DNA from: DATARR01 sp036376245
Lineage (GTDB): Bacteria > Acidobacteriota > Thermoanaerobaculia > Multivoradales > UBA5704
DNA length: 64,000 nucleotides
Assembly: GCA_036376245.1 (NCBI GenBank)
Contig: DASVAS010000035.1
Location: 1-64,000, forward strand
Direction: 5' to 3'
Positions within the stretch are counted from its first letter, which is position 1. Each line of letters begins with the position of its first letter. A program made the position numbers and the translations under genes. The notes under the pieces are model-generated. The model was not told the DNA's origin. It saw nothing but the letters and a program-made list of their open reading frames with translations, and did not search any database. This document shows, piece after piece, positions 21,146 to 30,763 of this stretch.

Positions 21146-21386
21146 TTCAGGGCGGCTTGCACTGCCGGCGGCGTGCCCTTCGAGACCTCACCCCCTGGCC
21201 CCCTCTCCCATCCCCCGTCCCCCCACCCGGGAGAGGGGGAACGATGAGCAGGCGCTCTTGCCAAGTCCAAGAAGACCTTGATCGCAGGGCCCTCCCTCTC
21301 CCGGGGGCGGGCGGCAGGGAGATGGGAGAGGGATCGAGGGTGAGGTCTCGCAAGGGCACGCCGTAGGGAGGGCAAGCAGCCCTGAA
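21146..21386. repeat. Structured repeat between convergent genes (copy C1)
   Basis: The gap between nagZ and the convergent diguanylate cyclase gene is filled by one large inverted repeat. Outer arms TTCAGGGCGG.../...GCAGCCCTGAA and inner arms beginning GGCGTGCCCTTCGAGACC pair with 21338-21363. Inside is the block CTCACCCCCTGGCCCCCTC with its own short GGGAGAGGGGGA complement. A related copy lies at 43095-43244, also between convergent genes. A bidirectional terminator role is likely. Confidence 0.8.
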
Positions 21387-21389
21387 CAT

Positions 21390-22643
21390 CTACCCCCGCC
21401 GCAGCGAAATCGTCTCGTCCCCCTCGTCTTCCGGCCGTTCCACCGTCCGCAGCTTCGGCGCCGGAATCTGGTCCGTGGAGATGGGGCCCCGGGCGGGCTG
21501 GGGGCCGACCACCCGGTCCCGGCCTTGCTCCTTGGCCTGATACAGCCGCTGGTCGGCGCAGCGCAGGACGTCGGCGGGGGTGCGGCCGTCGTCGGGGAAG
21601 ATGGCGACGCCGATGCTCACCGTGAGGCTCACCGGCTTGGACCGGTTCGGCAGGTGGATTGGCTTCACGGCCAGCACGCGCCGGATGCGCTCCAGCAGGT
21701 CGGTGGCGCGGCCGCTCATCACCCCGGGGAGGATCAGGCCGAACTCCTCGCCGCCGTAGCGCGCCACCACGTCGGTGGCGCGGCAGGAATCGCGCAGCGT
21801 GCGGGCGACCATGCGCAGGGCCTCGTCCCCGCCGGCGTGACCGTAGGTGTCGTTGAAGCGCTTGAAGTGGTCGATGTCGATCATCGCCACGGCGAAGCGG
21901 CCGTCCTCGCGGCGGGCGAAGGCGGCCTCGCGCTCGAGCTGCTCGTTGAACACGGCGCGGTTCAGCAGACCGGTGAAGCGGTCGCGGGTGGACAGCAGCC
22001 GCAGCTCGCGGGCGCGCAATACGATGGTCGCCGCGATCCCGGTGGCGCCGGCTAGCTGGGCCAGGCGCCAGAGCTGGGACTCCCAGCGGAACATGCCGTA
22101 GGGGTAAGGGGCGAAGGCGGCGGAGTTGAGGTCCCACCGCCAGTCGGCGTAGGCGACGATGGCCCCGTACTGGACCAGGGCCAGGGAGCCGGTCAACAGG
22201 CAGATGCGGGAGTCGTGGCGCAGGCTGGTGGCGGCGATGGCCAGGAAGTAGACGGGGAAGAGGACCAGGTTGTTGATGGCCTCGTGGGGCCGCCCCACCA
22301 CCAGGTAGACGGCCAGCATGGCGCTGACCAGGCTGACGTCCAGGAGGCTGCTGGCGAAGCCGATCCAGGTCCGCCCCCAGTGGCGGTTGGTGGCGGAGTA
22401 GACGATCAGCGCCAGCACCAGGCCGACGGTGGCGGTGGTGAGGAGCGCCAGCGGATCGTGCTCCCCCCGCCTCCGCAGCAGCTCGGCGAGGGGGAAGTAG
22501 AGAAGGACGACGACGATCAGGAGGCGCACGCCGGCCACCAGCGTCTCGCCGCCGAATCCGGCGGTCGAGAGCTCAGGCTCCGGCGCGCTCCATACCTTCC
22601 GCCATGGCGACGGCTCCGCCGCGGCTGGCTCCTGCGGGCTCAT
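21390..22643 (-). CDS. Membrane-bound diguanylate cyclase (GGDEF)
   Basis: From ATG 22643 (GGAGA upstream) the protein has 417 residues. Five or six transmembrane helices (about 35-215) lack a recognised sensor fold. The C-terminal GGDEF domain (about 235-390) has the active site RYGGEEF and, five residues before it, RATD, an intact I-site (RxxD) for product inhibition. It should make cyclic di-GMP from two GTP and be feedback-controlled. A disordered tail rich in Pro, Arg and acidic residues follows. The frame is open upstream to 22688. Confidence 0.94.
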   Translation of the reverse strand: MSPQEPAAAEPSPWRKVWSAPEPELSTAGFGGETLVAGVRLLIVVVLLYFPLAELLRRRGEHDPLALLTTATVGLVLALIVYSATNRHWGRTWIGFASSLLDVSLVSAMLAVYLVVGRPHEAINNLVLFPVYFLAIAATSLRHDSRICLLTGSLALVQYGAIVAYADWRWDLNSAAFAPYPYGMFRWESQLWRLAQLAGATGIAATIVLRARELRLLSTRDRFTGLLNRAVFNEQLEREAAFARREDGRFAVAMIDIDHFKRFNDTYGHAGGDEALRMVARTLRDSCRATDVVARYGGEEFGLILPGVMSGRATDLLERIRRVLAVKPIHLPNRSKPVSLTVSIGVAIFPDDGRTPADVLRCADQRLYQAKEQGRDRVVGPQPARGPISTDQIPAPKLRTVERPEDEGDETISLRRG

Positions 22644-22730
22644 GCGCGAGGTCTCCCCGCCCGCTCTCTCGGGATAGATCAACAGCAATGAATCAGTGGG
22701 AGGACTGTAGCACGGAACCGGGGAAAGGAG

Positions 22731-22884
22731 CTGAAGGAGCTGAAGGACCCAAGGGACCTGAAGGACATAAAGGACTTAAAGGACCTAAAGGACATAAAGG
22801 ACTTCAAGGACGGTCAGGCAAGAGCTTCTTGTCCTTCAGGTCGTTTATGTCGTTAGGTCCTTTAGGTCCTTCAGGTCCTTTCTT
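22731..22884. repeat. Long hairpin of tandem 9-nt units (copy 3, longest)
   Basis: The left arm has units such as GAGCTGAAG, GGACCTGAA, GGACATAAA, GGACTTAAA and GGACCTAAA. The right arm from about 22828 carries TCCTTCAGG, TCGTTTATG, TCGTTAGGT, CCTTTAGGT and CCTTCAGGT, ending at the stop codon of the minus-strand propeller gene. Arms are less well matched than in copy 2, and the left arm has about four extra units. Confidence 0.82.
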
Positions 22885-24816
22885 CTACTCCTCCTCCGCC
22901 AACCAGACCCCGGTGGTGGTGGCGGCGTAGATCCGGTCGGGGTCGCGGGGATCGATGGCGAGGTCGTGGACCCTCACCCCCGGCGCCTCCGGTCCCCAGG
23001 GGCGCCACGGACCGCCGTCGACGGACCGCACCAGCCCGCCGCCGCTGGTGATGGCGTAGACGCGCCCGGCGACGGGAGAGGGGATGATCCTGCTGAAGGC
23101 CTGGTCGGTGACCCGCCGCCAGGTCGCTCCCGCGTCCCCGCTCCTGTAGGTGGCGGCGCCCGGAGTCCCGGGGACGCCGGGGAGGACGCTCGCGTAGACG
23201 ACTTCGGAGTCCTCGGGATCGACGGCGAGGGCGACCGCTTCCGAGCCGGGCACGCGCAGGACCAGGGTCCAGGTGAAGCCACCGTCCAGGCTGCGGAAGA
23301 CCGCCGGGCCCGTCCCGTCCGCTCCCGCGGCGTAGAGGGTCGGCGAGTCCGAAGGAAACGGGGCCACCGCGAGATCGTGGAAGACGGTCAGGGGAGGCTG
23401 GGTCGTCCGCAGCCAGGAGGCCCCGTCGTCTCCGCTCCAGTAGAGCCCGGTGGTCATGAGCGCGTACAGGGACCCCGGAGTCGCCGGATCGAGGCGCGCC
23501 AGGCGGAGCGTCCCCTCCGGAAGGGGGATCGCCCGCCAGAGGATCCCGGTGTCTTCGGTCTTCCAGAGCGAGCCCCCGGCCAGTTGCGCGTAATAGATCC
23601 CCGCCGTTTCCGTGGCGAAGATCTCCTCGACCCGGACGCCGATGGGGTCCGTGGTGGGGAAGCCCAGCGGGGCCCGCGCCCAGCCCTGACCCCGGTTGCC
23701 GCTACGGAAAAGGCCCTGACCGGCCGTGCCGGCCAGCAGGAAATTCGGGTTTCCGGGATCGACGGCGACCGTCAGCGTGTCGAGGCCGGAGAGGCCGCGG
23801 TTGCGCACGGCCCAGTGAGCGCCGCCGTCGACGCTGCGCAGCACCCCGCCGGTGAAGAACCCGATGGAGGATGTACCCGCGTAGACCGTCTCCGGCACAC
23901 TGGGAGTCAGGGCCAGGGACAGGATGATGGTGTTCCCGAGGATGGGCTCCCAGCCGCCGCCGTCGGTGGTCTTGAACACGCCCTCGCCCGGGGTTCCGGC
24001 GTAGACGGTGAGGGGGTCGCGCGGATGGATGGCGAGGACGTTGGCGACCGAGGTCCCGGGCACGCCCGCCGGCTGCCAGGAGTCGCCGCCGTCGTCGCTC
24101 CGGAACACGCCGGCGAACAGGCTGGTGTAGACGACGTCCGGATCGGAGGGCGCCACGGCCAGGGCGCGCACGTCGCGGAGGGGGAGGCCGTTGCGCAGCG
24201 GGCTCCAGGTCGCGCCGCCGTTCGTGGAGCGGAACACCCCGGCCGCGATCGTGCCGGCGAAGGCCGTTCCGTCCGGTCCCACGGCGAGGGCGGTGATGAA
24301 GCTCCTGTCCCCGGCCGGCAGACCCAGGCTGGCGGGTCTCCAGGTGGCGCCGCCGTCGAGGCTCCTCCAGATCCCGCGACCTCCCGTGCCGAAGTACAGG
24401 CGGGAGGTGCGGGAGGGATCGATGACCAGGGCCGTGGCCGCGCTGGCGCCGGAGAGCCTGGGCAGGCCGCGGTCGCTGGGCTTCCAGGTGGCGCCGCCGT
24501 TCGTGCTCTTCGCGAGCAGGGGCCCGCCGGGGAGCAGCCCGGTGGCGTAGACGGTCGCCGGCCGTTGTGGATCGACGGCCACCTGCCCACCGCCGCCGGG
24601 GGCGCCCGGCAGCCACGCCCACGAGGCCCCGCCGTTGAGGGTCTTGTACACGCCGGATAACGTGGCGGCGTAGAGCGCGCCGGGCGCATTGGCCAGGGAC
24701 GTGACCACGCCGCCGGAGGGGCCCCGGGGTATCCAGCCCGGCCGCGCCGAGAGGGGGGAGGCCGCCGCCAGGAGAGCCAGGGCGCCGGCGGCGAGAAGTC
24801 GCGTCGAAATCTTCAA
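22885..24816 (-). CDS. Secreted Asp-box (BNR/sortilin-like) beta-propeller protein 4
   Basis: The 643-residue protein begins with a signal peptide (STRLLAAGALALLAAASPLS), followed by RPGWIPRGPSGG. The rest is a run of about ten blades, each with an Asp-box such as SLDGGATW, STNGGATW or SDDGGDSW and a VYAGT-type strand, as in VPS10/sortilin-like ten-bladed propellers. TTG at 24816 overlaps the stop of the previous gene (TTGA), with GGAGG upstream. It is the last of four tandem paralogues. Asp-boxes are structural and do not show glycosidase activity, so the function is unknown. Confidence 0.88.
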   Translation of the reverse strand: MKISTRLLAAGALALLAAASPLSARPGWIPRGPSGGVVTSLANAPGALYAATLSGVYKTLNGGASWAWLPGAPGGGGQVAVDPQRPATVYATGLLPGGPLLAKSTNGGATWKPSDRGLPRLSGASAATALVIDPSRTSRLYFGTGGRGIWRSLDGGATWRPASLGLPAGDRSFITALAVGPDGTAFAGTIAAGVFRSTNGGATWSPLRNGLPLRDVRALAVAPSDPDVVYTSLFAGVFRSDDGGDSWQPAGVPGTSVANVLAIHPRDPLTVYAGTPGEGVFKTTDGGGWEPILGNTIILSLALTPSVPETVYAGTSSIGFFTGGVLRSVDGGAHWAVRNRGLSGLDTLTVAVDPGNPNFLLAGTAGQGLFRSGNRGQGWARAPLGFPTTDPIGVRVEEIFATETAGIYYAQLAGGSLWKTEDTGILWRAIPLPEGTLRLARLDPATPGSLYALMTTGLYWSGDDGASWLRTTQPPLTVFHDLAVAPFPSDSPTLYAAGADGTGPAVFRSLDGGFTWTLVLRVPGSEAVALAVDPEDSEVVYASVLPGVPGTPGAATYRSGDAGATWRRVTDQAFSRIIPSPVAGRVYAITSGGGLVRSVDGGPWRPWGPEAPGVRVHDLAIDPRDPDRIYAATTTGVWLAEEE

Positions 24817-26723
24817 GGTGTGTCCTCCTTCAACACCCACACGCCGTTCCTCGTGGCGGCGTAGACGCGGCCCGGGTCCTCGGGGTCGATGGCGAGGTCT
24901 TCGGCGCCCGGGAACCCGGTGCCCCATTCGCGCCAGGTGGCGCCGCCGTCGTCGCTCCGCAGAACGCCCTGGCCCAGGGTGGCGGCATAGAGGCGTCCGG
25001 GGACGGTCGAGACCGCGAGGTCGAAGACGATGCTCCGCAGGCCGGTCGGCGCCCAGGTCTGGCCGCCGTCCACGCTCTTCCAGACCGCGAACTGGCCTCC
25101 GCCGACGGTGCTCGACCAGACGGCCGCGTAGACGACGTTGGCGTCCAGCGGGTCTACGGCGAGGGCGTTCACGAAGTCGCCGAGCAGTCCGGCGCCGCCC
25201 TGGACCCAGGAGAGGCCGCCGTCCGGGCTGCGGAAGACCCGCGGCCCGGCGCCCGTGGCGTAGAGCACCCGCGCGCCCGGAGGCGAGGAGGGGGCCGCCT
25301 GGAGATCGCGGACGACGACGCCTGGCGGCAGCGCCGGCAGCGGGGTCCAGGAAGCGCCGCCGTCCGTGGTGCGGAAGAACCCCTGGGAGGTGAGGGCCCA
25401 GGCGACCCCCGCGGCGTCCGGATCGCCGGCCACCTCGAAGCGGGGGCCTCCCAGGGCGGCGACGCGGCTCCATGTGGCTCCGCCGTCGGCGGTCCTCCAG
25501 AGCGTGCCGTCGGAGATCGTGGCGAAGAAGTACCCGGCGCCCGCGTGCGTGATCTCCTCGACCTCGACGCCCCCCGGCGGAGCCGGGAAGCCCGCGTGCG
25601 TCCGCGACCAGAGTGGCCCGTTGGGATTGGCGACGCGGAACAGGCCCGGGCCGAGCGTGCCGGCGAGCAGCGCGCCGGGACCCGCCGCGACCGCCGTCGT
25701 CCTCAGATCGGTGAGGCCGCGGTTGCGCGTCGTCCAGCGGGCGCCCCCGTCGGAGCTGAAGCGCACGCCGCCGGTGTCGAGCTCCTCGGGAATCGCCCCC
25801 AGGTACAGGAGCTCCGGGCCCGGTCCGGCATGGAGGGCGAAGACCTCGACGTGCACCGGCGGCCTGATGGGCGTCCAGGTCCTGCCGAAGTCCCGGCTTC
25901 TGAACAGTTCGCCGTCCCGCGTGACGGCGAACAGGGTGCGGGGGAAGCGCGGATGGACGGTCAGGGACTCGACGACCGAGCCCGAGGGCGCGACGGCCCG
26001 CGTCCAGGAGGCGCCGCCGTTCCCGCTGCGGTAGATCCCGGACGTCAGGCTGGCGTAGACGTACCGCGGATCGGCGGAGCTCACGGCCAGGGCCAGGACC
26101 TGCTCGGCGGCGGGCAGCCCGTTCCGCACCGGCGTCCAGAGCAGCCCGGCGTTGGTGGTCTTGTAGACCCCGTTCCGGATCGTGCCCGCGAACGCCGTGC
26201 CGGACGGCGTGCGGGGCACGGTCAGGACGTTGACGGAGGACGCGAGCCCCTGACCCGCCAATTGCCAGGAGGAGCCGCCGTCGTCGCTCCGCCACACCCC
26301 CTGGTCCGCGGTGCTCAGGTAGAGCCGGGAAGGCCGCGAGGGATCGACGGCCAGCTCCGACAGGAAGGTGGAGGGAGACAGGCCCGGGGGGGCGACCGAG
26401 GTCCAGGTGGCGCCGCTGTTCACGCTCTTGAAGACCTGGCTGGACGTCAGAGCATAGACGGTCGTGGGCCGGGAGGGATCGAGAACGATCCGCTTCACGC
26501 CGGCCAATCCCGCGAGCCTCACCCAGGAAGCCCCGTTGTTGACGCTCCTGTAGGCGCTGTCCGGGGTGCCCGCGTAGAGCACGTTCGGGTTGGCGGGATT
26601 GACCGCCAGGGAGAGGATGTGGCCGCCGCCGGGACCCAGGGGTGCCCACGGCGGACCGTCCGCGGCCAGGGTCGCCGCCAGCGCGAGGAACACGAGAGTA
26701 AACAGAGCGGATAGCGTTCTCAT
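24813..26723 (-). CDS. Secreted Asp-box beta-propeller protein 3
   Basis: The 636 residues start MRTLSALFTLVFLALAATLA, a clear signal peptide, then DGPPWAPLGPGGGHILSLAV. Asp-box blades repeat to the end (SVNNGASW, SDDGGSSW, SGNGGASW, STDGG-like). The mature N terminus is almost identical to that of paralogue 2 (DGPPWVPLGPGGG), so these two are the closest pair. The start overlaps the previous stop (TGATG). It is probably periplasmic, surface-bound or extracellular; no anchor domain was found. Confidence 0.88.
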   Translation of the reverse strand: MRTLSALFTLVFLALAATLAADGPPWAPLGPGGGHILSLAVNPANPNVLYAGTPDSAYRSVNNGASWVRLAGLAGVKRIVLDPSRPTTVYALTSSQVFKSVNSGATWTSVAPPGLSPSTFLSELAVDPSRPSRLYLSTADQGVWRSDDGGSSWQLAGQGLASSVNVLTVPRTPSGTAFAGTIRNGVYKTTNAGLLWTPVRNGLPAAEQVLALAVSSADPRYVYASLTSGIYRSGNGGASWTRAVAPSGSVVESLTVHPRFPRTLFAVTRDGELFRSRDFGRTWTPIRPPVHVEVFALHAGPGPELLYLGAIPEELDTGGVRFSSDGGARWTTRNRGLTDLRTTAVAAGPGALLAGTLGPGLFRVANPNGPLWSRTHAGFPAPPGGVEVEEITHAGAGYFFATISDGTLWRTADGGATWSRVAALGGPRFEVAGDPDAAGVAWALTSQGFFRTTDGGASWTPLPALPPGVVVRDLQAAPSSPPGARVLYATGAGPRVFRSPDGGLSWVQGGAGLLGDFVNALAVDPLDANVVYAAVWSSTVGGGQFAVWKSVDGGQTWAPTGLRSIVFDLAVSTVPGRLYAATLGQGVLRSDDGGATWREWGTGFPGAEDLAIDPEDPGRVYAATRNGVWVLKEDTP

Positions 26724-28663
26724 CAGTCGATCTCCTCCAGCACCCAGACTCCCCGGTCCGTCGCCGCGTACAGGCGGCCGGGATCGCTGGGATCGATCTC
26801 GAGATCCAGGATTTCCACGGCGTCGATCCCTTCGTCCCACCGCCGCCAGGTGGCGCCGCCGTCGTCGCTGCGGAAGATCCCGGTCAGGGGACTGAAGGCG
26901 GCATAGACACGGCCGGGAACGGGTGAGGCCACGAGGTCCGTGACGCGGTTGCTGGACGGCGCGCCGAGCCGGGTCCAGGTCGCGCCTCCGTTCACGCTTT
27001 TCCAGATGCCGGACGTACCCACGGAGTTGAAGACCCCGCTCGCCGCGTAGACGACGTTGGCGTCCAGCGGATCCACGGCGAGAGGACCCGCGAGCTGGCC
27101 TTCGAGCCCGGCGCTGGCGTCCACCCAGGAAGCGCCGCCGTCGGAGCTGCGGAAGACCCGGGGGACCACCTGGAGGACCGAAAACGTCCCGCAGGGGGAG
27201 GCGGGTGGTCCGCCGGGCCCGCCGCCCGCCGCGTAGAGCACCCGCGCGCCGGGCGGCGAGGACGGCGCCACCGCGAGGTCCCCGACGAAGCAGTCCAGAG
27301 GCGGCCGGGAGAGGTCCGTCCAGGAAGCGCCGGCGTCCGTGGTGCGGGCCAGCCGTTGCAGGCTCAGGGCGTAGACGGTCCCCGCCGCCGCGGGATCGGC
27401 CGCCATCTGGAAAGGGCCGAAGACGGGCGCGGGAGCCCAGGAGGCCCCGGCGCTCGTGGTCCGCCAGAGCGAGCCGTCGTCGGTCAGGGCGAAGAAGATC
27501 CCCGGCCCGGCGTTGGCGATCCCGGCGGTGGAGAGGCCGGCCGGCACGTTCGTCCGCGACCACAGAGGGCCGTTGGGGTTGGCGACGCGGAACATTCCCT
27601 GACCCTTCGTGCCGGCCAGCAGGGCGCCGCCGGCGTCGGTGGCGACCGCCGTGGTCGCGAGCTCATAGAGGCCCCGGTTGCGCACCGTCCAGCGGGCGCC
27701 GTCGTCCGTGCTGACCAGCACGCCCCCGGTTTCGAGGTCCCGGGGACCCGCTCCCAGATAAAGGATGTCCGCCGCCGACGGCCTGGGGTGGATGGCGAGC
27801 GACCAGACGATGGTCCGGGGCCTCAAGGTCGTCCAGGTCCTCCCGAAGTCCCGGCTCCGGAAGAGGCCCTGCTCGCCGGCGAAGACCGTGCGCGGGAAAC
27901 GGGGGTGGACCGCCAGGAAAAGCACGTGTTGCACTGGCCCGGTGGTCTGGGCCCAGGAGGCGCCGCCGTCCCGGCTGCGGTAGAGCCCGGACTCCAGGCT
28001 GGCGTAGACGTACCGGGGGTCGGAGGCGCTCGCGGCCACGGCCCGGACCGCGCTGGCGGGCAGACCTCCCAGCCGCGCCCACGAGCCCCCGGCGTTGGTG
28101 GTCTTGTACAGCCCGGAGAGGGTGCCGGCGAAGACCGTGCCGCGAGCGACGGCCAGGGCGGTGACCGCATTCCCGGAATCCGTGCCCAACCCCCGGCTGG
28201 CCAGCCGCCAGGTCTGGCCGCCGTCGCCGCTCCGCCAGACCCCTCCCGGCGGCGAGACCAGGAAGAGCCGGGAAGGATTGGACGGATCGATCGCCAGCGC
28301 GATGCGCCGGTGGATGGCGGGCAGGCCCGCCGAGGCGGTCGCGGCCCAGGTGGCGCCGCCGTTCACGCTCTTGAAGAGATGGCTGGGGGTCAGCGCGTAG
28401 ACGGTCGTGGGCCGGGACGGATCGAGCGCGACCTGGACCACCTCGCCGAGCCCCTTGCTCTCCGACCAGGAAAAACCCGTGTTGACGCTCTTGTAGAGCC
28501 TCGTCCCGGCGACCGCGTAGAGCACGTTGGGCTCGGTGGGATGGACCGCCAGGGAACGGACGACTCCGCCGCCGGGCCCCAGGGGGACCCACGGCGGGCC
28601 GTCCGCCAGCAGCGGAGAGGTCAGAGTGAGGAGAGCGACAGCCGCCAGGAACGGAGAACGCAT
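26723..28663 (-). CDS. Secreted Asp-box beta-propeller protein 2
   Basis: The 646 residues begin with a signal peptide (RSPFLAAVALLTLTSPLLA). About ten blades follow, with LYAVAGTRLYKSVN, SGDGGQTW, SRDGGASW and SSDGGASW. AAGGAGGATTC in front of ATG 28663 is an excellent ribosome-binding site; the frame is open to 28726 but that part overlaps the upstream gene. It lies 10 nt behind paralogue 1 in the four-gene operon. Confidence 0.88.
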   Translation of the reverse strand: MRSPFLAAVALLTLTSPLLADGPPWVPLGPGGGVVRSLAVHPTEPNVLYAVAGTRLYKSVNTGFSWSESKGLGEVVQVALDPSRPTTVYALTPSHLFKSVNGGATWAATASAGLPAIHRRIALAIDPSNPSRLFLVSPPGGVWRSGDGGQTWRLASRGLGTDSGNAVTALAVARGTVFAGTLSGLYKTTNAGGSWARLGGLPASAVRAVAASASDPRYVYASLESGLYRSRDGGASWAQTTGPVQHVLFLAVHPRFPRTVFAGEQGLFRSRDFGRTWTTLRPRTIVWSLAIHPRPSAADILYLGAGPRDLETGGVLVSTDDGARWTVRNRGLYELATTAVATDAGGALLAGTKGQGMFRVANPNGPLWSRTNVPAGLSTAGIANAGPGIFFALTDDGSLWRTTSAGASWAPAPVFGPFQMAADPAAAGTVYALSLQRLARTTDAGASWTDLSRPPLDCFVGDLAVAPSSPPGARVLYAAGGGPGGPPASPCGTFSVLQVVPRVFRSSDGGASWVDASAGLEGQLAGPLAVDPLDANVVYAASGVFNSVGTSGIWKSVNGGATWTRLGAPSSNRVTDLVASPVPGRVYAAFSPLTGIFRSDDGGATWRRWDEGIDAVEILDLEIDPSDPGRLYAATDRGVWVLEEID

Positions 28664-28673
28664 GAATCCTCCT

Positions 28674-30659
28674 TCAAAAGGAATCAGGGGCGGTGAAGAC
28701 CTGGACGCCGTAACCCGAGGCGGCATAGAGCGTCTCCGGGTCGTCCGGGTCCAGGATGAGGCGCTCGGTGTCGGCGCCGGGCGGCAGAGGGGGGGCGAAC
28801 GGGGTCCAGTCCACGCCGTCGCGGCTGGTGAACACGCCCCGGGCCGCGGAGTAGGCGTAGAGCGTGCCGTCCGGCCCGGCGAGCAGATCCCGGATGAAGT
28901 CCACCGGCGAGGGGCCGAACGTCCGCCGCCAGGTGGCCCCGGCGTCCGTGGTGCGGAAGATCGAGCTGCCGTCGGTGGCGAACAGGGTGGACGGGGAGCC
29001 GGGGAGCGCCACGATCCGCCGGATCTGGAAGACCCCCTCCAGACCGGCGTCGCTGCGCGTCCAGGTGACGCCGCCGTCGGCGCTCTTGAAGACCCGCGCC
29101 TTGGGCGGATCGAGACGGCTCCCCCCCGGCAGGTAACCGGCGGCGAAGATGACGGACGCGGGGGAGTCGGGGAAGGCCACGTCCCAGATGAACCCGGCGA
29201 CGGAGCCGGCGGCCGGCCGGCTCCAGGTGGCGCCGCCGTCCGTGCTGAGGGAGAAGTTCTGTCCGAGCAGGAACAGGTCGCCGGTGCGGGGATCGACCTC
29301 CACGTCGAAGACTCCGTTTGGCGGCGGGGCGAGACGCGTCCAGGAGTCCCCGGAGTCCGTGGTCCTGAAGAGCGTCAGGCGCAACCCTTCGGCGGACAGC
29401 GTCTCGGCCAGCGCGTAGAGGGTCCCGGGGGAGCGCGGGTCCTCGGCGATCCCCCGGACGTGGGCCACGTCCGGCGCCAGGGAGACCGGAGCCCAGGAGA
29501 GGCCGGCGTCGGCGCTGCGGAACAGCCCGAGATTGCCCAGCGCGCTCCACAGGACGCCTGGATCGCCCGGCTCGGCGGCGACGTCGCGCACCGCCGCCGC
29601 CGAGAGCTCCCCGACCTTCCGGCGCCAGGTCCGGCCGTCGTCGCTGCGGAAGACCCCGCCCGGGGAGGCCTCCCCTCCGGTCCCCACATAGAGCGGCGTG
29701 CCGGGCAGCCCTGAGTCCGGGGAGCCGAACGCCAGCTCCCAGATCTCCTGGTTGGTCAGGCCGGCCACGGCGGGAGCCCAGGACGCGCCGCCGTTCCCGC
29801 TGCGGTAGATCCCCGCTCCGAAGAGGGGGGAGTAGTTGAAGAGGCCGGCATAGACGACCCTGGGAGTCCGGGGATGAATGGCCAGGGATACGACGGCGCG
29901 CCCCCGCGGCAGCCCGGCGCTCGCGGGGGCCCAGGTGGCGCCGCCGTCAGTGCTCTTGTAGACGCGCCCGCCGTTGGTCCCCGCGTAAACCACCCCGGGG
30001 GCGGCGGCGAAGCTGAGGACAGCGTCGTTGGCGGGTAGCCCCCGGCCGGCGCGCTCCCAGGTCTCGCCGCCGTTCCGCGTCCGGAAGACGCCGTTCAGGC
30101 CCGCCGAGGCGTAGACCCTGCCGAGCTGGCCCGGGTCGGCTTCCACGACGTAGACATCCGCCCCGGGGAGTCCCGCGCTCTTCCACTTCCACTCGCCGCC
30201 GCCGTTGGCGGTCTTGAAGATCCCCGCCGACGTGGCCGCGTACACCACGGCCGGCCGGCGGGGGTCCACGGCCAGGTCGTGGGTCGTGCCGTCGAAGCCC
30301 GGGCGGGGGGAGAGGGACGTTGCCCACGACGCGCCGGCGTCCGCGCTCTTGTAGACGCCGTTCTGGGCCGTCGCGGCCCAGACGGTGGCGCGCCGCCGCG
30401 GATCCACGGCGAGGGTCCGCAGGACGCTGTTCGTCGGCAGCCCCTGATCGGAAAGTCTCCAGGTTTCCCCGCCGTCCACGGTCTTGAAGAGACGGCCGAA
30501 GATCTGGGTGGCGGCGTAAACGGTCCGGGAGTCTCCGGGATCGACCGCCAGCGCCACGACGGTGCCGCCGTCCGGGCCGAGGGAGCGCCAGTCGGCGAAC
30601 GCCGGGACGGCGAGCAGGAAGAGAGCGAAGACCAGAGAACGTCTCAGGATGAACTGCAT
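28674..30659 (-). CDS. Secreted Asp-box beta-propeller protein 1
   Basis: This first gene of the propeller operon encodes 661 residues from ATG 30659 (GGAGA upstream). A signal peptide (RRSLVFALFLLAVPAFA) is followed by DWRSLGPDGGTVVALAV and about ten blades with TVDGGETW, SADAGASW, STDGGATW and SGNGGASW. It is somewhat more distant from paralogues 2-4. Many secreted proteins of this kind in acidobacteria are called WD40/YVTN/BNR-like repeat proteins; none of those names gives a function. Confidence 0.88.
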   Translation of the reverse strand: MQFILRRSLVFALFLLAVPAFADWRSLGPDGGTVVALAVDPGDSRTVYAATQIFGRLFKTVDGGETWRLSDQGLPTNSVLRTLAVDPRRRATVWAATAQNGVYKSADAGASWATSLSPRPGFDGTTHDLAVDPRRPAVVYAATSAGIFKTANGGGEWKWKSAGLPGADVYVVEADPGQLGRVYASAGLNGVFRTRNGGETWERAGRGLPANDAVLSFAAAPGVVYAGTNGGRVYKSTDGGATWAPASAGLPRGRAVVSLAIHPRTPRVVYAGLFNYSPLFGAGIYRSGNGGASWAPAVAGLTNQEIWELAFGSPDSGLPGTPLYVGTGGEASPGGVFRSDDGRTWRRKVGELSAAAVRDVAAEPGDPGVLWSALGNLGLFRSADAGLSWAPVSLAPDVAHVRGIAEDPRSPGTLYALAETLSAEGLRLTLFRTTDSGDSWTRLAPPPNGVFDVEVDPRTGDLFLLGQNFSLSTDGGATWSRPAAGSVAGFIWDVAFPDSPASVIFAAGYLPGGSRLDPPKARVFKSADGGVTWTRSDAGLEGVFQIRRIVALPGSPSTLFATDGSSIFRTTDAGATWRRTFGPSPVDFIRDLLAGPDGTLYAYSAARGVFTSRDGVDWTPFAPPLPPGADTERLILDPDDPETLYAASGYGVQVFTAPDSF

Positions 30660-30763
30660 GAAAGATCTCCTCTGGAACCCCCCTTCAGGGCTCCTATGGG
30701 ATTGCAGCATTGATTCTATGATTGTTTACGGAGGGAGGGGGGGAGGCGTTGGGGGAAAAAGAA

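Noticed and set aside
22885..26649. A single 1254-residue propeller protein
   Set aside because: The upstream half of this long frame is out of frame with propeller gene 3; a signal peptide and TTG start at 24816 mark the real gene.
22885..30659. Propeller proteins as sialidases
   Set aside because: Asp-boxes occur in sialidases but are structural; the catalytic Arg triad and Tyr/Glu pattern of sialidases was not seen.
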